Program-made: the position numbers and the translations under genes
The notes under the pieces: generated by a model
Databases searched by the model: none
What the model saw: only the letters and a program-made list of their open reading frames with translations
Told to the model about the DNA's origin: nothing
From: JAABQT01 sp041488375
GTDB lineage: Bacteria > Pseudomonadota > Gammaproteobacteria > Burkholderiales > SG8-39
DNA: 64,000 nucleotides
Direction: 5' to 3'
NCBI GenBank assembly: GCA_041488375.1
Contig: JBGPPD010000001.1
Location: forward strand, 31,352 to 95,351
Shown here: positions 25,289-35,240 of the stretch, in pieces
Layout of the letters: every line of letters begins with the position of its first letter
Position numbering within the stretch: the first letter of the stretch is position 1

Positions 25289-25537
25289 TCAGCCCTGCTT
25301 CGCGTCAGCTTTGGCCTTGGCGCGGATTTCCGCCAGCACGGCCTCGACGCCCAGCTTGTCGATCTTGCGCAGGCCGGCAGTGGACACGCGCAGCCGGACG
25401 AAGCGGCTCTGGCTCTCGAGCCAAAAGCGGCGGTAGTGCAGGTTCGGCTGGAACAGGCGCTTGGTCTTGTTGTTGGCGTGGGAAACGAGGTTTCCCTTCA
25501 TCGGTTTCTTGCCGGTGACCTGGCAGACGCGGGACAT
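25289..25537 (-). CDS. rpmB: 50S ribosomal protein L28
   Basis: L28 belongs to the large ribosomal subunit. The 82-residue protein starts SRVCQVTGKKPMKGNLVSHANNKTKR and has RFVRLRVSTAGLRKIDK; it is a few residues longer than the E. coli protein because of a short Ala/Lys-rich C-terminus. It lacks the second CxxC of zinc-binding L28 forms. The ATG at 25537 follows CCGGAGCG. A perfect TATAAT lies about 30 bases upstream, directly against the hairpin that follows radC. Confidence 0.96.
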   Translation of the reverse strand: MSRVCQVTGKKPMKGNLVSHANNKTKRLFQPNLHYRRFWLESQSRFVRLRVSTAGLRKIDKLGVEAVLAEIRAKAKADAKQG

Positions 25538-25567
25538 GGTGCGCTCCGGGAATCGCGAAAGGCGCGG

Positions 25568-25605
25568 ATTATAACGAAAAATCGGCCCTGACCCCGATTT
25601 TTCGT
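25568..25605 (-). promoter_or_regulatory. radC 3' hairpin abutting the rpmB -10 box
   Basis: A 12-bp perfect inverted repeat (ACGAAAAATCGG at 25574-25585 and CCGATTTTTCGT at 25594-25605, loop of eight) begins at the first base of the radC stop codon. Read on the minus strand, it is followed at once by TATAAT (25573-25568), a perfect -10 for rpmB. The hairpin thus occupies the -35 region. It may act as the radC terminator or as a repetitive extragenic palindrome. Confidence 0.55.
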
Positions 25606-26279
25606 CAGAGTAGGCCCCGCTCGGCGAAGGACAGGGTCTGGTTGCCGGCGACGATGAAGTGGTCGAGGACTTTCACGTCCACCAGGGCCAGAGCCTCCTT
25701 CAGCTGCCGCGTCAGCATCTCGTCCGCCTGGCTCGGTTGGGCCACCCCCGACGGATGGTTGTGCGCGAAGATCACCGCGGCGGCGTTGGCGGCGAGCGCC
25801 GACTTCACCACCTCGCGCGGGTAGACGCTGGTCTGCGTGAGCGTGCCGCGGAACAGCTCCACGCTGCTCAGCACCCGGTGCTGGGCGTCCAGGAACAGCA
25901 CCACGAACACTTCGTGGTGGCGAGCGCCGAGGGCGAGGCGCAGGTAGTCGCGCACCGCACCGGGGGACGCGAGCACGCCGCCCGCTCTCAGTTCTTCGTG
26001 CAGCGACCGGCGCGCGAGCTCGAGGATCGCCGTGAACTGCGCGGCCTTCGCGGGTCCCAGCCCGCTCACCTGCAACAGGTCCGTCAGTTGGGCGGCTAGC
26101 AGGCCGGTGAGACCGCCAAAGCGCGCGATCAGCTCGCGCGCCAGATCCACCGCAGTCTTGCCACGGACCCCTGAGCGCAGGCACAGCGCCACCAGTTCGG
26201 CATCCGACAGCCCCGCGGCACCCCTGGCCAGCAGCCTCTCACGCGGTCTTTCCTGCTCCGGCCAATCGGCGATCCCCAA
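25605..26279 (-). CDS. radC: RadC family JAB-domain protein
   Basis: This is a 224-residue RadC/YicR-type protein. The family was once linked to DNA repair, but its role is unresolved. The N-terminal UPF0758 helix-hairpin-helix region (residues 1-100; DRPRERLL-like and LLQVSGLGPAKAAQF) precedes a JAB/MPN+ domain with the zinc motif HNHPSG at residues 173-178 and a downstream Asp in ADEMLTRQL. All metal ligands are present, so it may be an active metalloprotease-like enzyme. The ATG at 26279 is 61 bases from the divergent coaBC start. In most proteobacteria radC neighbours coaBC-dut and rpmB-rpmG exactly as here. Confidence 0.92.
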   Translation of the reverse strand: MGIADWPEQERPRERLLARGAAGLSDAELVALCLRSGVRGKTAVDLARELIARFGGLTGLLAAQLTDLLQVSGLGPAKAAQFTAILELARRSLHEELRAGGVLASPGAVRDYLRLALGARHHEVFVVLFLDAQHRVLSSVELFRGTLTQTSVYPREVVKSALAANAAAVIFAHNHPSGVAQPSQADEMLTRQLKEALALVDVKVLDHFIVAGNQTLSFAERGLL

Positions 26280-26340
26280 AGCGCCCCCCCTCGAATTCCC
26301 CTAGAATCCTGCTTCCCTTAACGCGCCAGCCCTAGGCACG

Positions 26341-27549
26341 ATGACCCTGCAGGGCAAGAAGCTTTTGCTCGGGATTACCGGCGGAGTGGCCGCTTACAAG
26401 GCGGCCGCGCTCGCTCGCCTCCTGGCCCGGGCTGGCGCCGACGTGCGCGTGGCAATGACCGAGGCGGCCACCCGCTTTGTCACGCCGGTCACCCTGCAGG
26501 CGCTGACAGGCCAGACCGTGTGGACCGACCTGTGGGACCCGCGTGTGCCGGACAACATGGGGCACATCGAGCTGTCGCGCGACAGGGAATTGATCATGGT
26601 AGCGCCGGCGAGCGGGGACTTCCTCGGCAAGCTGGCCGGCGGATTGGCGGACGACCTGTTGTCCACGCTGTGCCTGGCGCGTCGTTGCCCGCTCATGGTG
26701 GCGCCGGCGATGAACGTCGAGATGTGGGAAAACCCCGCCATGCAACGCAACCTGCATACGCTGCGCGGCGACGGCATTTTCCTCGCCGGACCGGCGGCGG
26801 GCGACCAGGCCTGCGGCGAGGTCGGCATGGGTCGCATGCTGGAACCCGAGGAGATCGTCGAGGAGATCGAGGCGTTCTTCCAGCCCAAGCTGCTCGCCGG
26901 CAAGCGCGTGCTGGTGACCGCGGGGCCCACGGAAGAGCCGATCGACCCGGTACGCTCCATCACCAACGCCAGCTCCGGCAAGATGGGCTACGCGGTGGCG
27001 CGCGCCGCGCGCGAGGCGGGGGCCAGGGTGACGCTGGTCAGCGGTCCGGTGGCGCTGGCGGCGCCGGCAGGGGTCGAGCGCATCGGCGTGCGCACCGCGG
27101 AGCAGATGTTCGACGCAGTGAAGAAGGCAGCGGCGGCGAGCGATGTATTCATTGCGGTGGCAGCGGTCGCCGACTACAAAGTCAGGAACCGTGCCGCCCA
27201 GAAGATCAAGAAGGGCGGCGCCGGCATGACGTTGGACCTCGCCGAGAATCCCGATATCCTCGCCTACGTGGCAGCGATGAAGAATCCGCCATTCTGCGTC
27301 GGCTTTGCCGCCGAGAGCGAGAAGCTGGCGGAAAACGCGCGCGCCAAGCGGGCGAAGAAGAAGGTCCCGCTGCTGGCGGCGAACCTCGCGCAGAAGGCGC
27401 TTGGCGCCGAAGACAACGAGATCACGCTGTTTGACGACCGCGGCGAGCATCCCCTGGGACGCGGGCCCAAGCTGGAGCTTGCGCGCAAGCTGATTGCGCA
27501 CATTGCCGGCATGCTGGCGGGAGAGAAGCGGGCGCGTGCGAAGGCTTGA
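26341..27549 (+). CDS. coaBC: bifunctional phosphopantothenoylcysteine decarboxylase / phosphopantothenate-cysteine ligase
   Basis: CoaBC first joins cysteine to 4'-phosphopantothenate (CoaB, CTP-dependent) and then decarboxylates the product (CoaC, FMN) on the way to coenzyme A. The 402-residue protein has the CoaC domain at about 1-190, with GITGGVAAYKAAAL, the active-site region DNMGHIELSRD, PAMNVEMWENPA and the substrate-clamp CGEVGMGRM. The CoaB domain occupies 191-402, with VTAGPTEEPIDPVR and the N-x-D-like AVADYKV. The ATG at 26341 starts the conserved TLQGKKLLLGITGG. The 3' end overlaps dut by 14 bases. Confidence 0.96.
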   Translation: MTLQGKKLLLGITGGVAAYKAAALARLLARAGADVRVAMTEAATRFVTPVTLQALTGQTVWTDLWDPRVPDNMGHIELSRDRELIMVAPASGDFLGKLAGGLADDLLSTLCLARRCPLMVAPAMNVEMWENPAMQRNLHTLRGDGIFLAGPAAGDQACGEVGMGRMLEPEEIVEEIEAFFQPKLLAGKRVLVTAGPTEEPIDPVRSITNASSGKMGYAVARAAREAGARVTLVSGPVALAAPAGVERIGVRTAEQMFDAVKKAAAASDVFIAVAAVADYKVRNRAAQKIKKGGAGMTLDLAENPDILAYVAAMKNPPFCVGFAAESEKLAENARAKRAKKKVPLLAANLAQKALGAEDNEITLFDDRGEHPLGRGPKLELARKLIAHIAGMLAGEKRARAKA

Positions 27550-27985
27550 AGTCCGGGTCCTCGACCCCCGGATTCGCGAAAATCTTCCCCAATACGCCAC
27601 GCCGGGCGCCGCCGGGCTCGACCTGCGCGCCTGCCTGGATGCGCCGCTGGTGCTGCAGCCGGGCGACAGCCAGCTGGTGCCATCGGGCATCGCCATCCAT
27701 CTGGGCGATGCGGGCCTCGCCGCCATCGTGCTGCCGCGCTCGGGACTGGGCGCCAAGCACGGCATCGTCCTCGGCAACCTGGTCGGCTTGATCGACTCCG
27801 ATTACCAGGGGCAGATCTTCGTTTCCGTCTGGAACCGGGGCAAGGCGGCGTTCACCATCCAGCCGCTGGAGCGCATCGCGCAGCTGGTGGTGGTGCCGGT
27901 GGTGCAGGTCGAGTTCCAGGTAGTGGAGCAGTTCGCCGCCAGCGCGCGCGGCGCGGGGGGCTTCGGTTCCACCGGGCAATCGTAG
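27536..27985 (+). CDS. dut: deoxyuridine 5'-triphosphate nucleotidohydrolase
   Basis: dUTPase hydrolyses dUTP to dUMP and pyrophosphate, keeping uracil out of DNA and feeding dTMP synthesis. From the GTG at 27536 the protein has 149 residues, the normal length. The five trimeric-dUTPase motifs are visible: AGLDLRA, PRSGLGAKHG, GLIDSDYQG, ERIAQLVVVP and the C-terminal GAGGFGSTG. The GTG lies inside the end of coaBC, and an in-frame start further upstream would add unneeded residues. The coaBC-dut overlap is widespread and implies coupled translation. Confidence 0.95.
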   Translation: MRRLEVRVLDPRIRENLPQYATPGAAGLDLRACLDAPLVLQPGDSQLVPSGIAIHLGDAGLAAIVLPRSGLGAKHGIVLGNLVGLIDSDYQGQIFVSVWNRGKAAFTIQPLERIAQLVVVPVVQVEFQVVEQFAASARGAGGFGSTGQS

Positions 27986-28012
27986 GGCGGGCCCTGGCCC
28001 ACCCAATCCAAG

Positions 28013-29284
28013 CTAGCCGAGCATGTCGGACCAGATGTTCTGCGCCCACGCCCAGGCATACTTGCCTTCGAGCGTGTTGCGCGCCGCCGACACGCCGGAG
28101 GCACCCTTCACCACCTCGAAAGTCTTCTTGCTGGCATCCAGCTGGTGAACCGAGGCGACGTGCACCGCCTCGTCGTCGGACACGAAGCTGTAGCAGGTAT
28201 TCACGAGCCTGGGATCCGCGTCGGACTCCTGGCCGTTGATCATCGCCACCACCGCCGCCGCGCAGACTTTCGCCTGCTGGTTCGCCATACTGCCGGACTT
28301 GGGCATCAGCGCCGCCGACAGTGTTGCGTCTCCCAGCACATGCACGCCCTTGGCCGCGGTCGACTCCGTGGTGCGCCAATCCACGCCGCACCAGCGGTTG
28401 TTGGCAGTAACCAGTCCCGCGCTGACGGCGATGTCTCCGGCACGCTGCGGCGGCACCACGTTCAGCACGTCGCCCCGCACGTCCTCGACCTCGAGCTTGA
28501 CCGTGCCGGAGCGCGCGTCGATGCCGACGGCCTTCGCGTTGCCGCGGTACTCGATGATCCCCGGGTAGAGTTCGGTCCAGGCCTTCTTGAACAGCGGTCC
28601 CTTGGAGGTGACGTCCGGGTTGGCGTCGAGGATCAGCACTTTGGAGCGCCGCTGATGCTTCTTGAAGTAGTTGGCGACCTGGCTCGCGCGCTCGTAGGGC
28701 CCCGGCGGACAGCGATAGGGGGCGAGCGGCACTGACAGCACATAGACGCCGCCGTCGCGCATCTCCGCCAACTGCCGCTGCAAGGCGACCGTCTGGGCGC
28801 CCGCCTTCCAGGCGTGCAGCACGCGATTCGCGTTCATCGCGGCCTCGTAGCCGGCGATCTCGCCGTACAGGAAATCGATGCCGGGCGATACGACCAGGCG
28901 GTCGTATTTCAACTCACCGCCTCGTGCCAGCCGGACGGTCTTTGCGGACGTATCCACCGCCGTGGCCTCGTCGCGCACCACCTGCACGCCGTAGCGCGCG
29001 AGCCCGCTGTAGCCGTGGGTGATGTCCGCCATGGTCTTCGATCCGCCGTACACCAGATTGGAGATCGGGCAGGAAACGAAATCGCTGTTGCGCTCCACCA
29101 TCACCACCTCGATGGCGGGTCCCCACAGGCGGATGTACTTGGCGGCCGTGGCGCCGCCGAAACCGCCGCCAATCACCACCACGCGCGCCTTGGCGCCGCC
29201 GGTCGTGGCGCAGCCCGTCGCGGCGAGCGCGGCGGCGGCGGCGCCCAGCTTGAGGAAGTCGCGTCGATCGAAAGTCCTGTGCAT
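28013..29284 (-). CDS. fccB: flavocytochrome c sulfide dehydrogenase, flavoprotein subunit
   Basis: FccB/SoxF is a periplasmic FAD protein that oxidises sulfide to sulfur and passes electrons to its cytochrome partner. The 423-residue precursor has a twin-arginine signal (DRRDFLKLGAAAAAL, RR at 7-8), an FAD site VVVIGGGFGG (35-44), Cys72 in SCPISN at the position where FAD is covalently bound in known FccB, and Cys192 in YRCPPGPYERA, one partner of the redox disulfide. The C-terminal FCSD-flavin-binding segment (WAWAQNIWSDMLG) is intact. It follows the cytochrome gene by nine bases. A related sulfide:quinone-type enzyme is possible, but the paired cytochrome argues for FccB. Confidence 0.85.
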   Translation of the reverse strand: MHRTFDRRDFLKLGAAAAALAATGCATTGGAKARVVVIGGGFGGATAAKYIRLWGPAIEVVMVERNSDFVSCPISNLVYGGSKTMADITHGYSGLARYGVQVVRDEATAVDTSAKTVRLARGGELKYDRLVVSPGIDFLYGEIAGYEAAMNANRVLHAWKAGAQTVALQRQLAEMRDGGVYVLSVPLAPYRCPPGPYERASQVANYFKKHQRRSKVLILDANPDVTSKGPLFKKAWTELYPGIIEYRGNAKAVGIDARSGTVKLEVEDVRGDVLNVVPPQRAGDIAVSAGLVTANNRWCGVDWRTTESTAAKGVHVLGDATLSAALMPKSGSMANQQAKVCAAAVVAMINGQESDADPRLVNTCYSFVSDDEAVHVASVHQLDASKKTFEVVKGASGVSAARNTLEGKYAWAWAQNIWSDMLG

Positions 29285-29293
29285 GGCGTCCCC

Positions 29294-29587
29294 CTATCGC
29301 TTCTGCGCCGCGAAGAAGGCGGCAATCAGTTCGAGCTGCTGGTCGGAGTAGCCCTTGGAAATCTGGTGCATGACGGTTGCCGGCTTGGCGCCGGAGCGGA
29401 ACTCCTTGAACTTGCGCTCCAGCTCGTCTTTGGCCATGCCCGCGAGTGGCTCGTTGCCGCCGACACTGTGGCCGGTGGTGCCATGACACATCGCGCAACC
29501 CGCGGCCAGGTTGCGGCCGGCTTCCTGCGCGCCGACGGCGACGGGGGCAGCCGCGATGACGGCCGCGCAAACGATAGCGATTCGCAT
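29294..29587 (-). CDS. fccA: small monohaem c-type cytochrome (FccA/SoxE-like)
   Basis: This is a 97-residue precursor with a signal peptide (RIAIVCAAVIAAAPVAVGA, cleavage near residue 20) and one haem site CAMCH, with an axial Met most likely in PLAGM or ATVMHQISKGYSD. It is of the class I cytochrome type found as the small haem subunit of flavocytochrome c sulfide dehydrogenase; some FccA proteins have two haems, this one only one. It precedes fccB by nine bases on the same strand. A GGAGGAGG ribosome-binding site is present. TTGACA at 29655-29650 may be a -35, but I see no good -10. Confidence 0.8.
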   Translation of the reverse strand: MRIAIVCAAVIAAAPVAVGAQEAGRNLAAGCAMCHGTTGHSVGGNEPLAGMAKDELERKFKEFRSGAKPATVMHQISKGYSDQQLELIAAFFAAQKR

Positions 29588-29714
29588 GTGGCGCCTCCTC
29601 CCGAGGTTCGATGGTCGCGCGCCAAAGTCTCCGCTTCGCGGGAGAACGCTGTCAAGCCGCGCCGCGCTTATTTGTTCATAACGGAAGGCAGGAGCGCGCC
29701 CGCGGCGCGCCGGT

Positions 29715-32000
<2,286 letters not shown>

Positions 32001-32001
32001 G

Positions 32002-32307
32002 CTACGTTTCCTCCATCACGCACTGCAACGGGTGCTGGTGCCGCCGAGCGTACGCGGCGACCTGCTGGACCTTGGTGGTGGCGATGTCCCGGGGATAGAC
32101 GCCGCAAACGCCGATGCCTTCCCGGTGCACCTTCAGCATGACCTGCGTCGCGCGCTCCCGCGTCATGCCGAAGAACTTCTGCAGCACCAACACCACGAAC
32201 TCCATCGGCGTGAAATCGTCGTTCAACAGCATGACCTTGAACATCGGCGGAGGCTTCAGCTTGCTCCGCTGGGCCTCGAGCAGAGAATCGTCCTTGAACT
32301 GCGCCAT
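32002..32307 (-). CDS. clpS: ATP-dependent Clp protease adaptor ClpS
   Basis: ClpS binds proteins with a destabilising N-terminal residue and delivers them to ClpAP. The 101-residue protein has the N-degron pocket residues in LLNDDFTPMEFV and VHREGIGVCGVYPRDIA, and the usual flexible N-terminal extension. It lies immediately before clpA. The region upstream, shared with the divergent cspA gene, is about 250 bases and holds both promoters. Confidence 0.96.
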   Translation of the reverse strand: MAQFKDDSLLEAQRSKLKPPPMFKVMLLNDDFTPMEFVVLVLQKFFGMTRERATQVMLKVHREGIGVCGVYPRDIATTKVQQVAAYARRHQHPLQCVMEET

Positions 32308-32465
32308 GCCGCCTAATTTTCGCCGTAGAGCTCAATCCAATCGGACATGCCTTTCCGCTTCCGGTTCCGCGCCAACTGCCTGCGTGAGGCTCAGGGCCGA
32401 CATCACCCGCTCGCAGCTATCCTAATCAATGTGTTCCAGCAGCGCAACGCGCTTGGCGGGGGGTC

Positions 32466-32495
32466 TTGACAGGGGGTGCGGCAGGCGCGTAAAAG
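32466..32495 (+). promoter_or_regulatory. sigma-70-type promoter of cspA
   Basis: A perfect -35 TTGACA (32466-32471) is followed after 18 bases by TAAAAG (32490-32495, 4 of 6). This would give a 5' leader of about 60 bases before the cspA ATG. Leaders of cold-shock genes often fold differently at low temperature, but I do not see a defined RNA thermosensor here. Confidence 0.6.
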
Positions 32496-32560
32496 CCGCC
32501 AAGTATTACCGCCCGGGTGTTGCGCCCGGCGTCAATCTACCTACAGAAGGGGAAAGGGCG

Positions 32561-32764
32561 ATGGCAACAGGCACCGTGAAGTGGTTCAACGACGCGAAGG
32601 GCTACGGTTTCATCACGCCGGATGACGGCAGCGAGGACCTGTTCGCGCACTTTTCCGCGATCCAGATGGCCGGCTTCAAGACCCTCAAGGAGGGCATGAA
32701 GGTCAGCTTCGACGTGGTGCAGGGGCCCAAAGGCAAGCAGGCCTCGAACATCAACAAGGTCTGA
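32561..32764 (+). CDS. cspA: cold-shock domain protein (CspA family)
   Basis: This is a single-stranded RNA/DNA-binding chaperone of 67 residues. The two RNP motifs are KWFNDAKGYGFITP and DLFAHFSAI, and the C-terminus GPKGKQASNINKV is typical. The ATG at 32561 follows a strong ribosome-binding site (GAAGGGGAAAGGG); the longer in-frame reading from 32429 runs through the promoter and is rejected. A strong terminator follows. Whether it is induced by cold or is constitutive cannot be told. Confidence 0.96.
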   Translation: MATGTVKWFNDAKGYGFITPDDGSEDLFAHFSAIQMAGFKTLKEGMKVSFDVVQGPKGKQASNINKV

Positions 32765-32786
32765 AGGCCTGACGCTACCCGGCAAC

Positions 32787-32813
32787 AAAAAAGCCGCCCG
32801 CGGGCGGCTTTTT
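32787..32813. terminator. bidirectional intrinsic terminator (cspA / icd)
   Basis: The perfect palindrome GCCGCCCGCGGGCGGC (32793-32808) is flanked by six A residues and five T residues. It serves cspA on the plus strand and icd on the minus strand. Confidence 0.9.
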
Positions 32814-32829
32814 CATTTCCGTCGGCGCA

Positions 32830-34086
32830 CTACATGCGCTCGATCATCGCCTGGCCGAAACCGGAGCAGGAGACCTGCCTGGCGCCCTGCATCAGGCGCG
32901 CGAAGTCGTAGGTCACCACCTTGTCGGCGATCGCTTTCTCCATCGAGCGCACGATGACGTCGGCGGCCTGCACCCAGCCCATGTGGCGCAGCATCATTTC
33001 CGCCGACAGGATCTCCGAGCCCGGATTGACGTAGTCCTTGCCGGCGTACTTCGGCGCGGTGCCGTGGGTGGCCTCGAACATGGCGATCGAGTCGCTCATG
33101 TTGGCCCCTGGCGCGATGCCGATGCCGCCGATCTGCGCCGCCAGCGCATCCGAGATCAGGTCGCCGGTGAGGTTCAGGGTGGCGATCACGTCGTATTCCG
33201 CGGGCCGCAGCAGGATCTGCTGCAGGAAGGCGTCGGTGATCACGTCCTTCACCACGATCTCGCGGCCGGTCTTCGGGTTCTTGTAGCTGCACCAGGGACC
33301 GCCGTCCAGCGGCTTGGCGCCGAATTCCCGCTGCGCCAGCGCGTAGCCCCAGTCGCGGAAGCCGCCTTCGGTGAATTTCTGGATGTTGCCCTTGTGCACC
33401 AGCGTCACCGACTTGCGGTCGTTGTCGATCGCGTACTGGAAGGCCTTGCGGATCAGCCGCTCCGAGCCCTGGACGGAAACCGGCTTGATGCCGATCGCCG
33501 AGCTGTCGGGGAAACGGATCTTCTTCACCTTCATCTCGTCGATGAGGAACTTGACCACCTTCTGCGCCTCGGGCGTCTTGGCGGCCCATTCGATGCCGGC
33601 GTAGATGTCCTCCGCGTTCTCGCGGAAGATCACCATCTCGGTCTTCTCCGGCTCCTTGAGCGGGGAGGGCACGCCCTTGAAGTAATGGATCGGCCGCAGG
33701 CAGACGTACAGGTCGAGCTCCTGGCGCAGGGCCACGTTGATGGAACGGATGCCGCCGCCCACCGGGGTGGTCAGAGGGCCTTTGATCGACACCACGTATT
33801 CCTTGGCCGCCGCCAACGTCTCCTCGGGCAGCCACACGTTCTCGCCGTAGACCTTGCAGGACTTCTCGCCGGCGAAGATTTCCATCCAGACGATCTTCTT
33901 CTTGCCGCCGTAGGCCTTCTTCACGGCGGCGTCCACCACCTTGATCATCACCGGGGTGATGTCGACGCCGGTACCGTCGCCCTCGATGTAGGGGACGATC
34001 GGGTTGTCCGGCACGGTGAGTGTAAAGTCCTTGTTCACCTTGATCTTCTCGCCGCCGGTGGGGATCTTGATGTGCTGGTACGCCAT
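32830..34086 (-). CDS. icd: isocitrate dehydrogenase (NADP+)
   Basis: Icd converts isocitrate to 2-oxoglutarate in the TCA cycle with NADP+. The 418-residue protein matches the E. coli type in length. The substrate-binding segment GGGIRSINVALRQ includes the serine that is phosphorylated by AceK in enterobacteria. The YAGIEW motif and DLISDALAAQIGGIGIAPGANM are also present. The ATG at 34086 is fixed by an AGGAG site and the conserved YQHIKIP start. A TATAAT overlaps the end of the upstream hupE-like gene, so icd probably has its own promoter. Confidence 0.96.
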   Translation of the reverse strand: MAYQHIKIPTGGEKIKVNKDFTLTVPDNPIVPYIEGDGTGVDITPVMIKVVDAAVKKAYGGKKKIVWMEIFAGEKSCKVYGENVWLPEETLAAAKEYVVSIKGPLTTPVGGGIRSINVALRQELDLYVCLRPIHYFKGVPSPLKEPEKTEMVIFRENAEDIYAGIEWAAKTPEAQKVVKFLIDEMKVKKIRFPDSSAIGIKPVSVQGSERLIRKAFQYAIDNDRKSVTLVHKGNIQKFTEGGFRDWGYALAQREFGAKPLDGGPWCSYKNPKTGREIVVKDVITDAFLQQILLRPAEYDVIATLNLTGDLISDALAAQIGGIGIAPGANMSDSIAMFEATHGTAPKYAGKDYVNPGSEILSAEMMLRHMGWVQAADVIVRSMEKAIADKVVTYDFARLMQGARQVSCSGFGQAMIERM

Positions 34087-34120
34087 GAACACTCCTGCGC
34101 GAACGCGCCGCAAAGGGTGG

Positions 34121-34126
34121 ATTATA
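34121..34126 (-). promoter_or_regulatory. candidate -10 element for icd
   Basis: A perfect TATAAT on the minus strand overlaps the TAA stop of the HupE/UreJ-like gene and lies 35 bases before the icd ATG. The -35 region, inside the upstream gene, does not match well. Confidence 0.45.
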
Positions 34127-35240
34127 GGATCTTCAGGACGAAGACCCGTTCTACCATCCACACCGCCGCCACGGCCGCGATCGCCGCCGAGCCGCCGGCG
34201 AACACGAAACGCCGGTAGATCCAGTGGCGGCGCATCAGGAAGGCGACCGGCAGGAACGCGCAGACGATGCCGAGCTGGCCGGTTTCGACCCCCAGATTGA
34301 ACCCGACCAGCGCCAGCAGCAGCGCTTCCCGCGGCAGGCCCAGGTCGGCGAGCACGCTGGCGAAGCCGAAGCCGTGCACCAGGCCGAAGCCGAAAGCCAC
34401 CATCCAGCGCCGGCCGAACACCAGCGGCTTGAGATTGTTGAGCGCCGCCAGCACCACGGAGAGCGCGATCACCGACTCCACCAGGCGCGAGGGCAGCTGC
34501 ACCACCGCGAGCGCCGCGAGCGACAGCGTGATCGAATGCGCGACGGTGAAAGCGGTGACGACCTTGAGCACGTCCCAGAACGCCGCGGCAAAGCGTTCGG
34601 CCGGTTGCCAGCCGCGCGCGCCGTGGGCGAGCACCGCCGGCAGCAGCAGCGACAGCAGGAACAGGATGTGGTCGATGCCGATCCAGATGTGCCAGACGCC
34701 CTCGCGCGCGTAGTCGAGGAACTGCGCCAGGCGCGAGGCGCCGGCGAGGCTCACCTCGAGCCGCGGCCGTTCCGGTCCGAGCACGCCGGTGACGGTGGCG
34801 CCGCCGCCCTCGACGCGCAGCAGCCCGCGGTGGGTCGGATCCAGATCGCTGAACAGCCGGTACTCGACCTGCACCGACTGGTAGGCGCCGGCCCCGCAGT
34901 CCGCGGCGAAGCGCAGCACCGCGTAGGCGCCATCACTGTGCTCATCGACCAGCTGCTCGCGCGGCTCCAGCCGGCAGGGCCGGCGATCCGCGCTGAGCGT
35001 GAGCCGCGCCAGGGCGTAGCGCGCGATGTCGGCGCGGCGCGCGCGCAGCTCGCCCCAGGTGATGGCGCCATCGCCGTCGGCGTCGAGGCCGATGGCGTAT
35101 TCCAGATCGCGCAGGGCGATGTCCCACTGCCCGCGCAACGCGCCGGCTTCGGCATGCAAGGTCAGATAGCTGTCGCTCGGCTTGTGCGCCAGCGCCGGAA
35201 GGCACGCGAGCAGCAGCGCCCAGGCAAAGGCCAGCCTCAT
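34122..35240 (-). CDS. HupE/UreJ family membrane protein with EF-hand
   Basis: This is a 372-residue protein with a signal peptide (RLAFAWALLLACLPALA) and then a periplasmic part of about 170 residues that contains one canonical EF-hand loop, DADGDGAITWGE, at residues 53-64 (Ca2+ ligands Asp, Asp, Asp and Glu). The C-terminal half has about six helices of the HupE/UreJ_2 type, with HIWIGIDHILFLLSLLLP and LVHGFGFASVLADLGLP carrying the family's histidines. HupE/UreJ proteins are linked to nickel or cobalt uptake, but this longer EF-hand type is not shown to be a metal transporter. The ATG overlaps the TPR-protein stop (ATGA). Confidence 0.82.
   Translation of the reverse strand: MRLAFAWALLLACLPALAHKPSDSYLTLHAEAGALRGQWDIALRDLEYAIGLDADGDGAITWGELRARRADIARYALARLTLSADRRPCRLEPREQLVDEHSDGAYAVLRFAADCGAGAYQSVQVEYRLFSDLDPTHRGLLRVEGGGATVTGVLGPERPRLEVSLAGASRLAQFLDYAREGVWHIWIGIDHILFLLSLLLPAVLAHGARGWQPAERFAAAFWDVLKVVTAFTVAHSITLSLAALAVVQLPSRLVESVIALSVVLAALNNLKPLVFGRRWMVAFGFGLVHGFGFASVLADLGLPREALLLALVGFNLGVETGQLGIVCAFLPVAFLMRRHWIYRRFVFAGGSAAIAAVAAVWMVERVFVLKIL

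Noticed and set aside
32429..32560. N-terminal extension of the cold-shock protein
   Set aside because: It would run across the -35 and -10 boxes, and a strong ribosome-binding site sits before the ATG at 32561.
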